Source of the DNA: Oxalicibacterium solurbis
GTDB taxonomy: Bacteria; Pseudomonadota; Gammaproteobacteria; Burkholderiales; Burkholderiaceae_D
Length of the DNA: 64,000 bases
Direction: 5' to 3'
Assembly (NCBI RefSeq): GCF_014635845.1
Contig: NZ_BMDP01000003.1
Span: 310,001-374,000 of the forward strand
The notes below the pieces were generated by a model. The model ran no database searches and was not told where the DNA came from. It worked only from the letters and a program-made list of their open reading frames with translations. Shown here in pieces: positions 20,052 through 30,625 of this stretch; the stretch's first letter is position 1, and each line of letters opens with the position of its first letter. The position numbers were made by a program, and so were the translations under genes.

Positions 20052-20585
20052 TTACGCAGTCAGCGCAACATGCATCTGTTGCAGCTTGGCGCGCACCGAG
20101 GTATCGAGCACTTCATCGCCGACAACGACGCGCACGCCACCGATCAGCGTGCTGTCCACAGTGACGGTCGGATTGAGCTTACGGCCGAATTTCTTTTCCA
20201 GCGATGCGATCAGATCCGTTACCTGCGCTTGCGACAGTTCGAACGCGCTGGTGATTTCTGCATCTGCAGCACCTTCCTGCGCATTCTTCAATGCGTGGAA
20301 CTGCTCGGCGATTTCCGGCAGCAATGTCAGGCGATCGTTCTGTGCCAGCATGTCGACGAAGTTTTTCGCTTCGGCGCCAACCGGCGACTTCAACGCAGCG
20401 AGAAAAACGCTGCTGATCTGATCGTCGGACACCTTCGGATTGTGAGCCAGCGACTGGACATCGGGATTCGCGGCAACTTGTGCCATTTCGGAAACCAGAT
20501 CGGACCAAGCCGCCAGATTGGCGGCTTTCGCTACGCGAAACAGTGCTTCGGCGTATGGACGGGCAATCGTTGCGAGTTCGGCCAT
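20052..20585 (-). CDS. atpH: ATP synthase F1 delta subunit
   Basis: 177 residues. [19 protein letters not shown] is the family N-terminal helix, and the C-terminal beta part has [26 protein letters not shown]. Delta ties F1 to the peripheral stalk. It starts two bases after atpF ends. Confidence 0.97.
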   Translation of the reverse strand: MAELATIARPYAEALFRVAKAANLAAWSDLVSEMAQVAANPDVQSLAHNPKVSDDQISSVFLAALKSPVGAEAKNFVDMLAQNDRLTLLPEIAEQFHALKNAQEGAADAEITSAFELSQAQVTDLIASLEKKFGRKLNPTVTVDSTLIGGVRVVVGDEVLDTSVRAKLQQMHVALTA

Positions 20586-20587
20586 GA

Positions 20588-21058
20588 TTACAGCTCGGCT
20601 TTCAATTGGTTCAGCAGATCGGCATGTGCCGCAGCATTGACTTCACGCTTCAGGATCTGTTCGGCACCCTGCACAGCAAGGGTAGCGACCTGGTCGCGCA
20701 GTGCTTCGCGCGCCTGGGTGATCTGTTGTTCCGCGTCAGCCTTGGCAGCAGCGATGATGCGTGCAGCTTCGTCAGCCGCCGTTTTCTTGGCTTCCTCGAT
20801 GATGCCTTGGCCGCGTTTTTCGGCATCGCCGATACGTTTTTGACCAGCTTCTTGGGCAGAAGCCAGTTCAGCCTGGGCACGCTTCTCGGCTGCAGCCAGA
20901 TCGGACTTGCCGCGTTCGGCGGCAGCCAAACCGTCCGCGATCTTCTTGGCGCGCTCATCGAGCGCATTCATCAGCGGAGGCCACACGAATTTCATCGTGA
21001 AGCCGGCGAGGATGAAGAAGACCACGAACTGCGCAATCAGGGTTGCATTCAGGTTCAT
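20588..21058 (-). CDS. atpF: ATP synthase Fo b subunit
   Basis: 156 residues with one N-terminal membrane helix ([19 protein letters not shown]) and a long charged Ala-rich helix that forms the peripheral-stalk dimer. Normal length for an F-type b subunit; only one b gene is present, as in other proteobacteria with homodimeric stalks. Confidence 0.97.
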   Translation of the reverse strand: MNLNATLIAQFVVFFILAGFTMKFVWPPLMNALDERAKKIADGLAAAERGKSDLAAAEKRAQAELASAQEAGQKRIGDAEKRGQGIIEEAKKTAADEAARIIAAAKADAEQQITQAREALRDQVATLAVQGAEQILKREVNAAAHADLLNQLKAEL

Positions 21059-21132
21059 GGTTGTTTCCTTCTCAAATTAACGTGTCTGCCGAAACGGATG
21101 TTTCAGCGTAAGAACCGGTAACGAGAACCGAA

Positions 21133-21396
<264 letters not shown>

Positions 21397-21425
21397 TTAA
21401 TACAAAAGTGAAAAATCAAAACAGC

Positions 21426-22268
21426 TTAATGCGCCTCATGAGCCTGACCGATGTACACCAGGGTCAGCATCATGAAAATGAACGCTTGCAACACGACGAT
21501 CAGAATATGGAAGATCGCCCAAATCGTACCTGCCAGCACATGGCCGAAGAAACCGAACGCGGTTGCGGTCGAGCCCAGCAATGCAATCAGCAGGAACAGC
21601 AGTTCGCCGGCATACATGTTGCCGAACAGTCGCATTGCCAGCGAAACGGTTTTCGCAGCGAATTCGATGATGTTCAGCAGCAGGTTGAACGGTGCGAGGT
21701 AGATGCCGAACGGTGCGGCAAACAATTCGTGAATGAAGCCGCCTGCACCCTTGATCTTGACGCTGTAGTACAGCATCAGAGCCAGCACGCCGAGGGCGAT
21801 GCCCATCGTGCCGTTCAAGTCAGCGGTCGGCACCACGCGGTGATGACTGATCACGCTATCCCAGCCGACGGCATGGAAGAAAGCGGAGAACATGTCAACC
21901 GGCAGAAAATCGAGGGCGTTCATCAAGGCAACCCAGACGAAAACCGTCAGGGCCAGCGGCGCGATGAAGGAACGGTCGCCGTGAACAATGGATTTGGCCT
22001 GGTTATCGACCATTTCGACGATCATTTCGACTGCAGCCTGGAAGCGGCCCGGCACGCCGGAAGTCGCCTTGCGTGCCGCGAGGTACATGACCAGGCAACC
22101 GAGAATACCCATTGCGACCGACCAGAAGACCGTATCGATGTTGATGATGGAGAAATCAACGATGGACGTCTGGTGCTTGGAGGAAAGATGCCCCAGATGG
22201 TGAACGATGTATTCTGAAGCTGTCGGTGCGTGATGTTCCGCGCCGGCGGTAGCCATTTCTGTCGCCAT
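21426..22268 (-). CDS. atpB: ATP synthase Fo a subunit
   Basis: 280 residues with several membrane helices. The essential Arg lies in [17 protein letters not shown], and FLPVDMF and the C-terminal [15 protein letters not shown] helix are standard. It forms the proton channel with the c-ring. It starts two bases downstream of atpI. Confidence 0.98.
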   Translation of the reverse strand: MATEMATAGAEHHAPTASEYIVHHLGHLSSKHQTSIVDFSIINIDTVFWSVAMGILGCLVMYLAARKATSGVPGRFQAAVEMIVEMVDNQAKSIVHGDRSFIAPLALTVFVWVALMNALDFLPVDMFSAFFHAVGWDSVISHHRVVPTADLNGTMGIALGVLALMLYYSVKIKGAGGFIHELFAAPFGIYLAPFNLLLNIIEFAAKTVSLAMRLFGNMYAGELLFLLIALLGSTATAFGFFGHVLAGTIWAIFHILIVVLQAFIFMMLTLVYIGQAHEAH

Positions 22269-22270
22269 GT

Positions 22271-22645
22271 TCAGTGCCTAAATAATAAGATGATGTAACT
22301 TTTCAATGCCACGATGAACGCGGCGATCATCGCCAGCAAATTCAGTTCGTGGTACAACATGACTACCGCCCACAGCAGGGCAATCGTCACTGCAATCTTG
22401 ATAAATTCCCCGATGAAAAACGTCATCGGATTGACGGACTGGGATTTTTGCGCAGCGGAAAACAGGCGTAGCGCAAACAGACCATTCGGCACCACGCAAC
22501 ACAACCCTCCAAGCAATGCCGAATAAAATGCCGGCATTCCAGCGATCAAACCGGCAATCAGACTAACGATTACCGTGGTCGCTATTTGCAGGAGGACGAC
22601 GGGCAGCATACTTGTCCAGATGACACAGTTTCGGGGCGATCGCAC
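22271..22645 (-). CDS. atpI: ATP synthase assembly protein I
   Basis: Up to 124 residues with four hydrophobic segments, the usual atpI layout at the head of an atp operon. The start is uncertain: a GTG at 22645 gives about 12 residues before the first helix, as in E. coli AtpI, while the ATG at 22609 starts directly at the helix ([15 protein letters not shown]). AtpI helps c-ring assembly and is poorly conserved. Confidence 0.85.
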   Translation of the reverse strand: MRSPRNCVIWTSMLPVVLLQIATTVIVSLIAGLIAGMPAFYSALLGGLCCVVPNGLFALRLFSAAQKSQSVNPMTFFIGEFIKIAVTIALLWAVVMLYHELNLLAMIAAFIVALKSYIILLFRH

Positions 22646-22929
22646 ACGATCAAGCCGCGCCGAAACCGGGGTGAATACTAACTAAGTCGTGCGTTCCATG
22701 AAGCCACGGGATTATAAGGGCTTTCCTGAAGCATCGTCAAACGATTTGCTGCCCCGCATTCCTGATGTGTGGTCGGATTTTCCCGCATCGACAAACGCCC
22801 GCTTTTACTTTACAAATACCTCGAAAAATCCTGTCATTTGGCAGATTTCACACTGCCTTACCTTGCGTGAAACCCGCTTCTGTCGCGATTTTCGCCGGAC
22901 GTTTTCACGATACCTGCCTGCGCCTGTAT
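22646..22929. other. Intergenic region between parB and atpI
   Basis: 284 bases with no credible gene. It must hold the atp operon promoter on the minus strand. I see an AT-rich part around 22800-22850 and one half parS-like motif (GCGTGAAAC near 22866) but no convincing full operator. Confidence 0.4.
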
Positions 22930-23823
22930 TTATGCCACGCGCAGTTTGCCGATGATGCCGTCCAGCGCATCGAGGTCGGCGAATTCAACAATCAGTTGGC
23001 CGCGATTCTTCGCACCCACCTTGATGGAGACCTGAGTCGCCAGGGTATCGGACAATTCTTCTTCCAGCCGCACGATGTCGCGCGACTTTTCCTTTGCGCC
23101 GCCACGCGGTTTGGCGGCACCCTGCTCCATCGTGGCGCGGACGACCAGTTTCTCGGTTTCACGTACCGACAGGCGTTTTGCCACGATCTGGTTGGCCAGC
23201 GTAATTTGCGTTGCCGAATCCACCGCCAGCAATGCACGCGCATGCCCCATATCGATATCACCAGCCATCAGCATGGTTTGAACCGGCTTGGCCAGATTCA
23301 ACAACCGCAGCAGATTGGAAACGGCGCTGCGGGAACGGCCGACCGAATTCGCGGCCTGTTCATGCGTGAAATTGAAATCGGTGATCAGGCGATGAATGCC
23401 TTGCGCCTCTTCCAGCGGGTTCAAGTCTTCGCGCTGGATGTTTTCGATCAACGCCATTGCGGCGGTCGCTTCGTCGTCGACTTCCTTGATCAGCACCGGC
23501 ACTTCCGTCAGGCCTGCGATCTGCGCAGCACGGAAACGGCGTTCGCCGGCAATGATTTCGTAACGCGGTTTGCCGTTGGCCGGGGCGATCGGGCGCACGA
23601 GGATTGCCTGCAGCAAACCCTGCGCCTTGATCGACGCAGCCAGTTCATTCAACGCACCTTCATCCATACGTGTGCGCGGCTGATATTTGCCGGCTTGCAT
23701 ATCGGCCACCAGCAGCGTGGTCGGCGCGCCTGGCAGCGCAGCAACTGCTTCGGTCAGGTCGCTGGAGCCGCCCAGCAATGCTTCAAGGCCGCGGCCCAAT
23801 CCCTTCTGTTTCTTTGTCGCCAT
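22930..23823 (-). CDS. parB: Chromosome-partitioning protein ParB
   Basis: 297 residues. The CTP-binding motif GERRFRAAQ, the ALIENIQREDLNPLEEAQGI motif and the HTH region (LITDFNFTHEQAANSVGRSRSAVSNLLRLL) are all present, followed by a C-terminal dimerisation part. ParB loads on parS and slides as a CTP clamp to organise the origin region. Two perfect parS sites occur at 27924 and 28719. The gene follows parA by 51 bases. Confidence 0.97.
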   Translation of the reverse strand: MATKKQKGLGRGLEALLGGSSDLTEAVAALPGAPTTLLVADMQAGKYQPRTRMDEGALNELAASIKAQGLLQAILVRPIAPANGKPRYEIIAGERRFRAAQIAGLTEVPVLIKEVDDEATAAMALIENIQREDLNPLEEAQGIHRLITDFNFTHEQAANSVGRSRSAVSNLLRLLNLAKPVQTMLMAGDIDMGHARALLAVDSATQITLANQIVAKRLSVRETEKLVVRATMEQGAAKPRGGAKEKSRDIVRLEEELSDTLATQVSIKVGAKNRGQLIVEFADLDALDGIIGKLRVA

Positions 23824-23874
23824 ATTTTTACTCGCTGATCTTTTACTGTTCGATTCGACGTTGCTATTGTCGAA

Positions 23875-24645
23875 TCAAAGTGTCCTGATGCGTTCCACCA
23901 TCTCGGCGCCGAACGCAAGATAGGCTTGCGCGCCTTTGGACGATGGATCGAAATTGATGCCCGGCATGCCGTAGGAAGGCGCTTCGGCCAAACGCACGTT
24001 GCGCGGGATGATCGTCTTGAAGACCTTGTCGCCGAAATGTTCTTCCAGCTGCGACGACACCTGCTGCGACAGCGTCATACGTGGATCGAACATCACGCGC
24101 AACAGACCGATGATCTTCAGGTCCGTGTTCAGTTTGGCGTGCACCTTCTTGATCGTGTTGACCAGATCGGACAAGCCCTCGAGTGCGTAGTATTCGCACT
24201 GCATCGGGATGATGACGCCATGCGCAGCACACAGTCCGTTCAGCGTGAGCATCGACAATGCCGGCGGGCAATCGATCAGCATGAAGTCGTACTGATCGTT
24301 GACCGCATTCAGCGCTTCCTTCAGCCGGCGTTCACGGTTGTCGAGCTCGACCATCTCCACTTCGGCGCCGGCTAGTTCGCGATTGGCGGGCAATACGTCG
24401 AACCTGCCCGTTTCCGATTGCACACGTGCCGTCGGCACATCGGCCAGGCCGAGCATGACTTCATAGATCGACGATTGCAGCTCGGCCTTGTTGATGCCTG
24501 CGCCCATCGTGGCATTGCCCTGCGGATCCAGATCGACGAGCAGCACGCGTTGATTCAGTTGCGCCAGGCCTGCTGCCAGATTGACTGCGGTGGTGGTCTT
24601 GCCGACGCCGCCCTTTTGATTCGCGACGCAAAATATTTTTGCCAT
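23875..24645 (-). CDS. parA: Chromosome-partitioning ATPase ParA (Soj)
   Basis: 256 residues with the deviant Walker box KGGVGKTT near the N-terminus (MAKIFCVANQKGGVGKTT), DLDPQGN, and DCPPALSMLTLNGL. It lacks an N-terminal HTH, so it is the chromosomal Soj type. It acts with ParB and parS to segregate origins. Confidence 0.97.
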   Translation of the reverse strand: MAKIFCVANQKGGVGKTTTAVNLAAGLAQLNQRVLLVDLDPQGNATMGAGINKAELQSSIYEVMLGLADVPTARVQSETGRFDVLPANRELAGAEVEMVELDNRERRLKEALNAVNDQYDFMLIDCPPALSMLTLNGLCAAHGVIIPMQCEYYALEGLSDLVNTIKKVHAKLNTDLKIIGLLRVMFDPRMTLSQQVSSQLEEHFGDKVFKTIIPRNVRLAEAPSYGMPGINFDPSSKGAQAYLAFGAEMVERIRTL

Positions 24646-24658
24646 GTTGTCGTTGTCG

Positions 24659-25195
24659 TTATTGCGAAATGTTTTGTCTGGTCTTGACCAGTTTGGCTGT
24701 ATCGAATCCCTGTGCCGTCAGTCGGTTGACCAAAGCTTCGTATGTTGCCTCATCCATCGCCGGCTTGCGAGCAAGTATCCACAGGTACTCGCGCGACGGT
24801 TCACCGACGGCAACATGCGAATAGTCCTCGGCCAAATCGATGATCCAGTAGTTCGCCCAGACAAAAGGCAACCATGCCAGCCAATCCGGCGCAAAGCGCA
24901 CCTCCAGCTTTGCATTGGTCGCCGGATCGGCGACGCGCGCACGACCACTCGCTTCGTCTTTCTCGCCACCCGCTTCATCGCATCGGTTGGCGACATCAAT
25001 CTGACCATCGCTACGTTCCGCATAATTTGCGGTCACATTTGCAACGCAATCCTTCTGGAACCGATTCGGGAAACGCGCAATTTCATACCATGTACCAACA
25101 TATCGTTTGAGGTCGACATGCTTTACGGTCTGCACCGTTTGCGCCTGGCCGAGACTGCACAAGACGCAAAGCAACAATCCCAGCCATTGTTTCAT
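24659..25195 (-). CDS. Lipocalin family protein (Blc-like)
   Basis: 178 residues. The signal peptide [18 protein letters not shown] has no lipobox (no small residue before Cys), so the protein is probably soluble periplasmic. The lipocalin signature is YVGTWYEIARFPNRFQKDC, with a beta-barrel and a closing LARKPAMDEATYEALVNRL helix. Its ATG overlaps the rsmG stop as ATGA, so it is translationally coupled and lies between rsmG and parA, an unusual place. Related Blc proteins bind lipids or hydrophobic compounds in the envelope. Confidence 0.88.
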   Translation of the reverse strand: MKQWLGLLLCVLCSLGQAQTVQTVKHVDLKRYVGTWYEIARFPNRFQKDCVANVTANYAERSDGQIDVANRCDEAGGEKDEASGRARVADPATNAKLEVRFAPDWLAWLPFVWANYWIIDLAEDYSHVAVGEPSREYLWILARKPAMDEATYEALVNRLTAQGFDTAKLVKTRQNISQ

Positions 25196-25854
25196 GCGAC
25201 CTCCCTCTCGATGAAAACCAGATGCCGTTCGGCATCCATGTCAGGAACATGCACCGGACGTATTTCCTTCACATTCCAGCCGGCAGGCAATCGCGCCGCT
25301 TCTTTTTCCGGCTCAATCGCCTTGAGGGCGATATAACACCCCCCCTCTTCCAGCAAATGTTGCGACCATGCGACGAAGTCGGAAAGATCGGCGAAGGCGC
25401 GCGATGTGATTACGTCAAAGCGCTGCGGTGATTGCCATTGCTCGACACGACCGGTCTGCACATCCACATTGCTTAAACCCAGCTCCGCTTTTACCTGTGT
25501 AAGGAAGGCTGTTTTCTTGTGCACGGTATCGATCATCGTGACGCGCATGTCCGGGCGCGCTTCCGCGGCCCAGATTGCCAATACAATGCCAGGCAATCCA
25601 CCGCCGGCCCCAACATCGAGTACGCGGCGCGCGTTGTGGAACGCTGGTATTGCGGCCAGCGAGTCCAGCAGATGCTGCGTCACCATCCGTGCAGGTTCGC
25701 GTACGGCCGTCAGGTTATAGACGCCGTTCCACTTCACCATCAAGGCCAGATAGTCGATCAGCCTGGCATGCTGCGCATCGCTAAATGCCAGTTGCAATGC
25801 CTGCGTGCCCGCAACGAGTTGCGCCGTCAGTGCCGCGCGATCGAATGTCCTCAT
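25192..25854 (-). CDS. rsmG: 16S rRNA 7-methylguanosine methyltransferase
   Basis: 220 residues with the SAM-binding motif [19 protein letters not shown] and [13 protein letters not shown]. It methylates G527 of 16S rRNA. The ATG at 25854 overlaps the mnmG stop as ATGA; a longer frame from 25998 only runs inside mnmG. Order mnmG-rsmG-(lipocalin)-parA-parB is conserved apart from the lipocalin. Confidence 0.96.
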   Translation of the reverse strand: MRTFDRAALTAQLVAGTQALQLAFSDAQHARLIDYLALMVKWNGVYNLTAVREPARMVTQHLLDSLAAIPAFHNARRVLDVGAGGGLPGIVLAIWAAEARPDMRVTMIDTVHKKTAFLTQVKAELGLSNVDVQTGRVEQWQSPQRFDVITSRAFADLSDFVAWSQHLLEEGGCYIALKAIEPEKEAARLPAGWNVKEIRPVHVPDMDAERHLVFIEREVA

Positions 25855-27788
25855 GCAGCCGCTTCGGATGTTGGCGGCTCCACGGAAAAACCCTTGAATC
25901 CACCCTTCTTCAGATGCACCAGCAGCAGCGAAATCGCCGCCGGCGTCACCCCTGAAATGCGCGATGCCTGGCCCAGCGTTTCGGGACGATGCTTGCACAG
26001 CTTCTGACGCACTTCGAACGACAGTCCCTGCACCTGCATGTAGTCGAACTCGGCCGGCAGTTTCAGATTTTCGTAATAATCGTGACGTTCGACTTCCTTC
26101 GCCTGCCGATCGATATAGCCCGAATACTTCAATTGGATCTCGATCTGTTCGCGCACGGCAATATCCGCCACGCCCGGGCCCGCAAGCTCCTGGCCTTCCA
26201 TGCCTTTCAGCGTCATCAGTTCCGTGTAGCGTACATTTGGCCGGCGCAGTAAGTCAGCTAGCGCATACTCACGCTCTAATGCTTTACCAACAACACGCTC
26301 CGCTTCCGCTTGCGCAACAATGCGCGGGTTGACCCATGTAGAACGGAGCCGCTCCAGTTCTCGCGCCACTGCTTCGCGTTTGGTATCGAAGGCAGCCCAT
26401 TGCGCATCGCCGACACAGCCCAGCTTGCGGCCAATCTCCGTCAAACGCATATCGGCATTGTCTTCGCGCAGGCTTAGCCGATATTCGGCGCGACTGGTGA
26501 ACATGCGATAAGGCTCCATGACGCCCTTGGTGATCAGGTCGTCGACCAGCACGCCGAGATAGGCTTCATCACGGCGCGGCGTCCAGGCTTCGCGTCCCTG
26601 GGTCTGCAGCGCAGCGTTGATGCCGGCCAGCATGCCTTGTGCAGCGGCTTCTTCGTAGCCAGTGGTGCCATTGATCTGACCGGCAAAAAACAGGCCCTGG
26701 ATCGCCTTCGTTTCCAACGATGCTTTCAGGCCGCGCGGATCGAAGTAGTCGTATTCGATCGCATAGCCCGGACGCAGGATGTGGGCGTTTTCCAGACCAC
26801 GCATCGAACGGACCAGACTCAGTTGCACGTCGAAAGGCAGGCTGGTGGAAATACCATTCGGGTAAAACTCATTCGTCGTCAGTCCTTCCGGCTCCAGGAA
26901 GATCTGGTGGGAATTCTTGCTGGCGAAACGATGGATCTTGTCCTCGATCGACGGACAGTAACGTGGGCCAACACCCTCGATGACGCCGGTGTACATCGGA
27001 CTGCGATCCAGACCGCTGCGAATGATGTCGTGCGTCTGTTCGTTGGTGTGCGTGACCCAGCACGGCATTTGCCGCGGATGCATGACTGCCGAACCCATGA
27101 CCGAAAATACCGGCACAGGATCCAGGTCGCCCGGCTGCTCGTCCATGACAGAAAAATCGATCGTGCGACCGTCGATGCGCGGCGGCGTACCGGTTTTCAG
27201 GCGACCTTGCGGCAGTTGCAATTCCTTGAGGCGCGCAGACAGCGATACTGCCGGCGGATCACCAGCACGACCACCGGAGTAATTATTCAGGCCAACGTGG
27301 ATTTTCCCGTCGAGGAAAGTCCCTGCCGTCAGCACCACGGCACGCGCCATGAACTTGATGCCGACCTGCGTCACGGCGCCGACCACGCGATCGCCATCGA
27401 CAATCAGGTCGTCCACGGCCTGCTGGAACAGCCACAGATTGGGCTGATTCTCAAGACGCGAACGGATTGCCTGTTTATAGAGAAGGCGGTCGGCTTGCGC
27501 ACGCGTGGCGCGGACGGCCGGGCCTTTCGACGAGTTCAGAATACGAAACTGAATACCCGCTTCATCGGTGGCGATCGCCATGGCGCCTCCCATCGCATCG
27601 ACTTCCTTGACCAGATGCCCTTTGCCGATACCGCCAATCGATGGATTGCACGACATCTGGCCGAGGGTTTCGATGTTGTGCGTCAACAGCAGCGTGGCCT
27701 GTCCCATACGGGCAGACGCCAACGCAGCCTCGGTACCGGCATGGCCGCCACCGACAACAATCACGTCGAATTTGTCAGGAAAAATCAT
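25851..27788 (-). CDS. mnmG: tRNA uridine-34 carboxymethylaminomethyl modification enzyme
   Basis: 645 residues, normal length. The FAD dinucleotide fold is [19 protein letters not shown], followed by [26 protein letters not shown], which is invariant. With MnmE it adds the cmnm5 group to tRNA wobble uridine. It lies next to the oriC-like region and the parS sites. Confidence 0.98.
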   Translation of the reverse strand: MIFPDKFDVIVVGGGHAGTEAALASARMGQATLLLTHNIETLGQMSCNPSIGGIGKGHLVKEVDAMGGAMAIATDEAGIQFRILNSSKGPAVRATRAQADRLLYKQAIRSRLENQPNLWLFQQAVDDLIVDGDRVVGAVTQVGIKFMARAVVLTAGTFLDGKIHVGLNNYSGGRAGDPPAVSLSARLKELQLPQGRLKTGTPPRIDGRTIDFSVMDEQPGDLDPVPVFSVMGSAVMHPRQMPCWVTHTNEQTHDIIRSGLDRSPMYTGVIEGVGPRYCPSIEDKIHRFASKNSHQIFLEPEGLTTNEFYPNGISTSLPFDVQLSLVRSMRGLENAHILRPGYAIEYDYFDPRGLKASLETKAIQGLFFAGQINGTTGYEEAAAQGMLAGINAALQTQGREAWTPRRDEAYLGVLVDDLITKGVMEPYRMFTSRAEYRLSLREDNADMRLTEIGRKLGCVGDAQWAAFDTKREAVARELERLRSTWVNPRIVAQAEAERVVGKALEREYALADLLRRPNVRYTELMTLKGMEGQELAGPGVADIAVREQIEIQLKYSGYIDRQAKEVERHDYYENLKLPAEFDYMQVQGLSFEVRQKLCKHRPETLGQASRISGVTPAAISLLLVHLKKGGFKGFSVEPPTSEAAA

Positions 27789-27923
27789 GGTGCGCCTCGA
27801 TGAGACGTTAAGTGAGACAGTTAATGAGGCAACTAAGCAGAGGCGAGATTATAAGGTCTTTTTGATTTTATTTCGCTCGTCTCACCTGTTTTGAAACAAT
27901 TCAAGCCTACGTGAGCGCCGATA

Positions 27924-27939
27924 TGTTTCACGTGAAACA
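27924..27939. other. parS site 1
   Basis: TGTTTCACGTGAAACA is an exact 16-bp parS palindrome, four bases after the TSUP permease stop codon. Confidence 0.95.
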
Positions 27940-27943
27940 GCAA

Positions 27944-28702
27944 TCAACGAAAAAAGCCGTCATACAAAGTCTTGCAAATCAGTACGCCGACCACGATCAA
28001 AAACAGCTTGCGAACAAAACCCGATCCATGCCGTACAGCCAATCGGATACCGGTCAACGAACCTAGCACATTACAAACTGCCATCATCAAGCCCAGTTGC
28101 CACAACAAGTGCCCGCTATAACCGAACCATAGTAGCGCGGCAGTATTGCAAGCAACATTGACAACCTTGGCAGCGGCAGAAGCGCCCAGGAAATCGAAGC
28201 CAAAGAACCGCACAAACAGGAATACGAGGAAACTACCCGTTCCAGGCCCGAAGAATCCGTCATAGAACCCGATGCTGCCGCCAATGAGTACAGCCATGAC
28301 GCGCTCTTTTCCGCCGGTATGTAGCGGCGCATGAATACTGCCGAAGTCCTTTTTGCGAAAGGTGTAAATCGCAATAGCGATCAGGATGAACGGCAGGAGC
28401 TTGCGAATAAAATCTGCAGGAACATGTGTGACGGTAAAGGCGCCGAGGAAGGACAACGCGAATGCGGCAAATGCCGCCGGCACCGCAGTACTCCATCGCA
28501 CCCTTACCTTGCGAGCGAATCCTGCCGCAGCTGCAGTCGTTCCCCAGACACCCGAAAGCTTGTTGGTTCCCAATAAGGTCGCCGGTGCCATATTCGGAAA
28601 AACCGAGAATAAGGCCGGAAGCTGGATCAATCCCCCACCGCCGACAACGGCATCAATCATGCCTGCGGCAAAAGCGGCGATTGCCAAAATCAGATAATCC
28701 AT
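27944..28702 (-). CDS. TSUP (TauE/SafE) family sulfite/anion permease
   Basis: 252 residues, about eight membrane helices. The opening AAFAAGMIDAVVGGGGLIQLPAL and the internal repeat GGSIGFYDGFFGPGTGSFLVF are the two characteristic Gly-rich halves of the TSUP family. Members export or import sulfite, sulfoacetate or other organic anions; the substrate here is unknown. The gene stands exactly between two parS sites. Confidence 0.85.
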   Translation of the reverse strand: MDYLILAIAAFAAGMIDAVVGGGGLIQLPALFSVFPNMAPATLLGTNKLSGVWGTTAAAAGFARKVRVRWSTAVPAAFAAFALSFLGAFTVTHVPADFIRKLLPFILIAIAIYTFRKKDFGSIHAPLHTGGKERVMAVLIGGSIGFYDGFFGPGTGSFLVFLFVRFFGFDFLGASAAAKVVNVACNTAALLWFGYSGHLLWQLGLMMAVCNVLGSLTGIRLAVRHGSGFVRKLFLIVVGVLICKTLYDGFFR

Positions 28703-28718
28703 CTTTCCGCCGAATCAG

Positions 28719-28734
28719 TGTTTCACGTGAAACA
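28719..28734. other. parS site 2
   Basis: A second exact TGTTTCACGTGAAACA, between the TSUP start and the mmsA stop. Confidence 0.95.
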
Positions 28735-28739
28735 TCGTT

Positions 28740-30251
28740 TTATTTATTTGTCGGCATTGCGAACTCGGCACCCTTGTTCAGGGATTCTGGCCAACGTTGC
28801 ATGATGGATTTGTATCTCGTATAGAAACGGACGCCCTCTTCTCCATAGGCATGTACATCACCAAACATCGATCGTTTCCACCCGCCAAAAGAATGCCAGG
28901 CCATCGGCACCGGGATTGGTACATTGATGCCGACCATTCCCACTTCTACCCGGCGGGAAAATTCCCGAGAGGTATTTCCGTCAGAGGTAAACAGGGATAC
29001 GCCATTTCCGAGTTCATGGGCGTTGATGAGATCGATCGCAGCTGCAAGGTCAGGGACACGTACGACACAGAGCACAGGGCCAAATATTTCCTCTTGGTAA
29101 ATAGTCATATCCGGCGTCACATGATCGAACAGACTGCCTCCCAGAAAGAATCCGCTTTCATGTCCGGAAATGCGAAGACCTCGACCATCCACCAACAGAT
29201 TTGCGCCAGACTGAACACCCGCTTCAATATATTTCTCTATCCTGGTCTTATGCTCCGCCGTGATGACAGGACCCATTTCCACATCCTGTTCCATGCCGTT
29301 TGCGATTTTCAATTTCCGCACACGTGGAATCAACGCCTCTACCAATCTATCCGCCGCATTACCCACGGCTACAGCAACGGAAACTGCCATGCATCTTTCA
29401 CCTGCTGATCCGTATGCTGCACCCATCAAGGCATCCACCGCCTGTTCCAAGTTGGCATCGGGCATTACAACCAAATGATTCTTTGCACCGCCCAGCGCCT
29501 GGACACGTAATGGATATGCCCCCTTCCGAGCAGCCCCCGTTTGATAGACATATTCAGCAATTGGCGTAGAGCCGACGAAGGAAACCGCGCGTACATCTGG
29601 ATGTTGCAACAATCCGTCGACCACCGTTTTCCCGCCTTGCAATACATTGAAGACGCCGTCGGGCAAACCGGCCTGTTTCAATAAATCGGCAACCATCAAT
29701 GACGGAGCAGGATCTCTTTCTGATGGTTTCAGGATGAAGGTATTGCCTGTCGCCAGCGCCACAGGTGCCATCCACATCGGCACCATGAAGGGAAAATTGA
29801 ACGGGGTAATACCAACGGTAACACCCAACGGCTGGCGCAAATTCCAGTTGTCGATTCCACCACCAATGTTGTCGGTGAAGCTGGTTTTCAATAACTGCGG
29901 GATGCCGCAGGCAAATTCGACGATCTCCAAACCGCGGCTCACCTCGCCCTTTGCATCGCTGAAAACCTTGCCATGCTGACGCGTGATGGCAGCTGCCAGC
30001 TCGTCATGATGTCTTTCTATTAACTCTTTAAAACGGAACAGAATCCTTGCACGCTTCAGCGGAGCGGTATCGGCCCAGGCGGGCGCTGCGGTTTTCGCGG
30101 CAGAAACGGCCAGTTCTACTTCCCTGGTATCCGCCAGCCAGACTTCGCTTTCCACTTCTCCGAGTGCCGGATTGAAGACAGATTGTTTGCCGATTCCGCT
30201 CTCAAGCAGATCGCCGTCGATAAAATGACCGATAGTCGGAATCTGCTTCAT
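28740..30251 (-). CDS. mmsA: Methylmalonate-semialdehyde dehydrogenase
   Basis: 503 residues of the CoA-acylating aldehyde dehydrogenase group. [19 protein letters not shown], the Cys in [17 protein letters not shown] and [11 protein letters not shown] are the family marks. It converts (methyl)malonate semialdehyde to propionyl- or acetyl-CoA in valine, inositol or beta-alanine breakdown. No mmsB or other pathway gene is nearby. Confidence 0.92.
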   Translation of the reverse strand: MKQIPTIGHFIDGDLLESGIGKQSVFNPALGEVESEVWLADTREVELAVSAAKTAAPAWADTAPLKRARILFRFKELIERHHDELAAAITRQHGKVFSDAKGEVSRGLEIVEFACGIPQLLKTSFTDNIGGGIDNWNLRQPLGVTVGITPFNFPFMVPMWMAPVALATGNTFILKPSERDPAPSLMVADLLKQAGLPDGVFNVLQGGKTVVDGLLQHPDVRAVSFVGSTPIAEYVYQTGAARKGAYPLRVQALGGAKNHLVVMPDANLEQAVDALMGAAYGSAGERCMAVSVAVAVGNAADRLVEALIPRVRKLKIANGMEQDVEMGPVITAEHKTRIEKYIEAGVQSGANLLVDGRGLRISGHESGFFLGGSLFDHVTPDMTIYQEEIFGPVLCVVRVPDLAAAIDLINAHELGNGVSLFTSDGNTSREFSRRVEVGMVGINVPIPVPMAWHSFGGWKRSMFGDVHAYGEEGVRFYTRYKSIMQRWPESLNKGAEFAMPTNK

Positions 30252-30365
30252 GTCTGTTTCCCGAATGATTTATGGATGAATTAGGACGGGAAAGAGCGTA
30301 TCACGCGATGCACGATGCTGCTGTCGGCAACTGTGGGTAACGCTTTGCAGAACGCGTGGATAGTT

Positions 30366-30374
30366 TGTGGATAA
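30366..30374 (-). promoter_or_regulatory. DnaA box
   Basis: Exact TTATCCACA on the minus strand. Confidence 0.8.
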
Positions 30375-30488
30375 GCTGGTGAAAACTCCGGGCCGTTTAT
30401 TTATACAGAATCCATCCCCTTGCCATACACCTGTTGTGCAGTAGCTTATACCGAAGCCAAGTTCTTGATCTTGCACGCCTTTATCCGG

Positions 30489-30497
30489 TTATCCACA
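30489..30497 (+). promoter_or_regulatory. DnaA box next to the trio-like tract
   Basis: Exact TTATCCACA, 16 bases before the ACTATTACTACTATT tract. Confidence 0.85.
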
Positions 30498-30625
30498 GAA
30501 AGAGGCCTGTGTTAACTATTACTACTATTCATATATACAAACATTTAAATAAAAACCAGAACCATATCAGCGCAACGTTCCTGAAAACTGTAGCCGGTAA
30601 AAATCCCCCCTTTCTTCGAAGTGGC

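Larger units (their letters stand above)
30252..30625. other. oriC: Candidate chromosomal replication origin (oriC)
   Basis: A 374-bp gap without genes contains TGTGGATAA (30366-30374) and TTATCCACA (30489-30497), both exact DnaA boxes, with weaker boxes TGTGGGTAA (30332), TTATACAGA (30401) and TTATCCGGT (30481). The 30489 box is followed by a G+C-rich patch and then ACTATTACTACTATTC (30515-30530), which fits the DnaA-trio pattern, and an AT-rich run to about 30556. parS sites and mnmG are within 3 kb. Confidence 0.72.
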
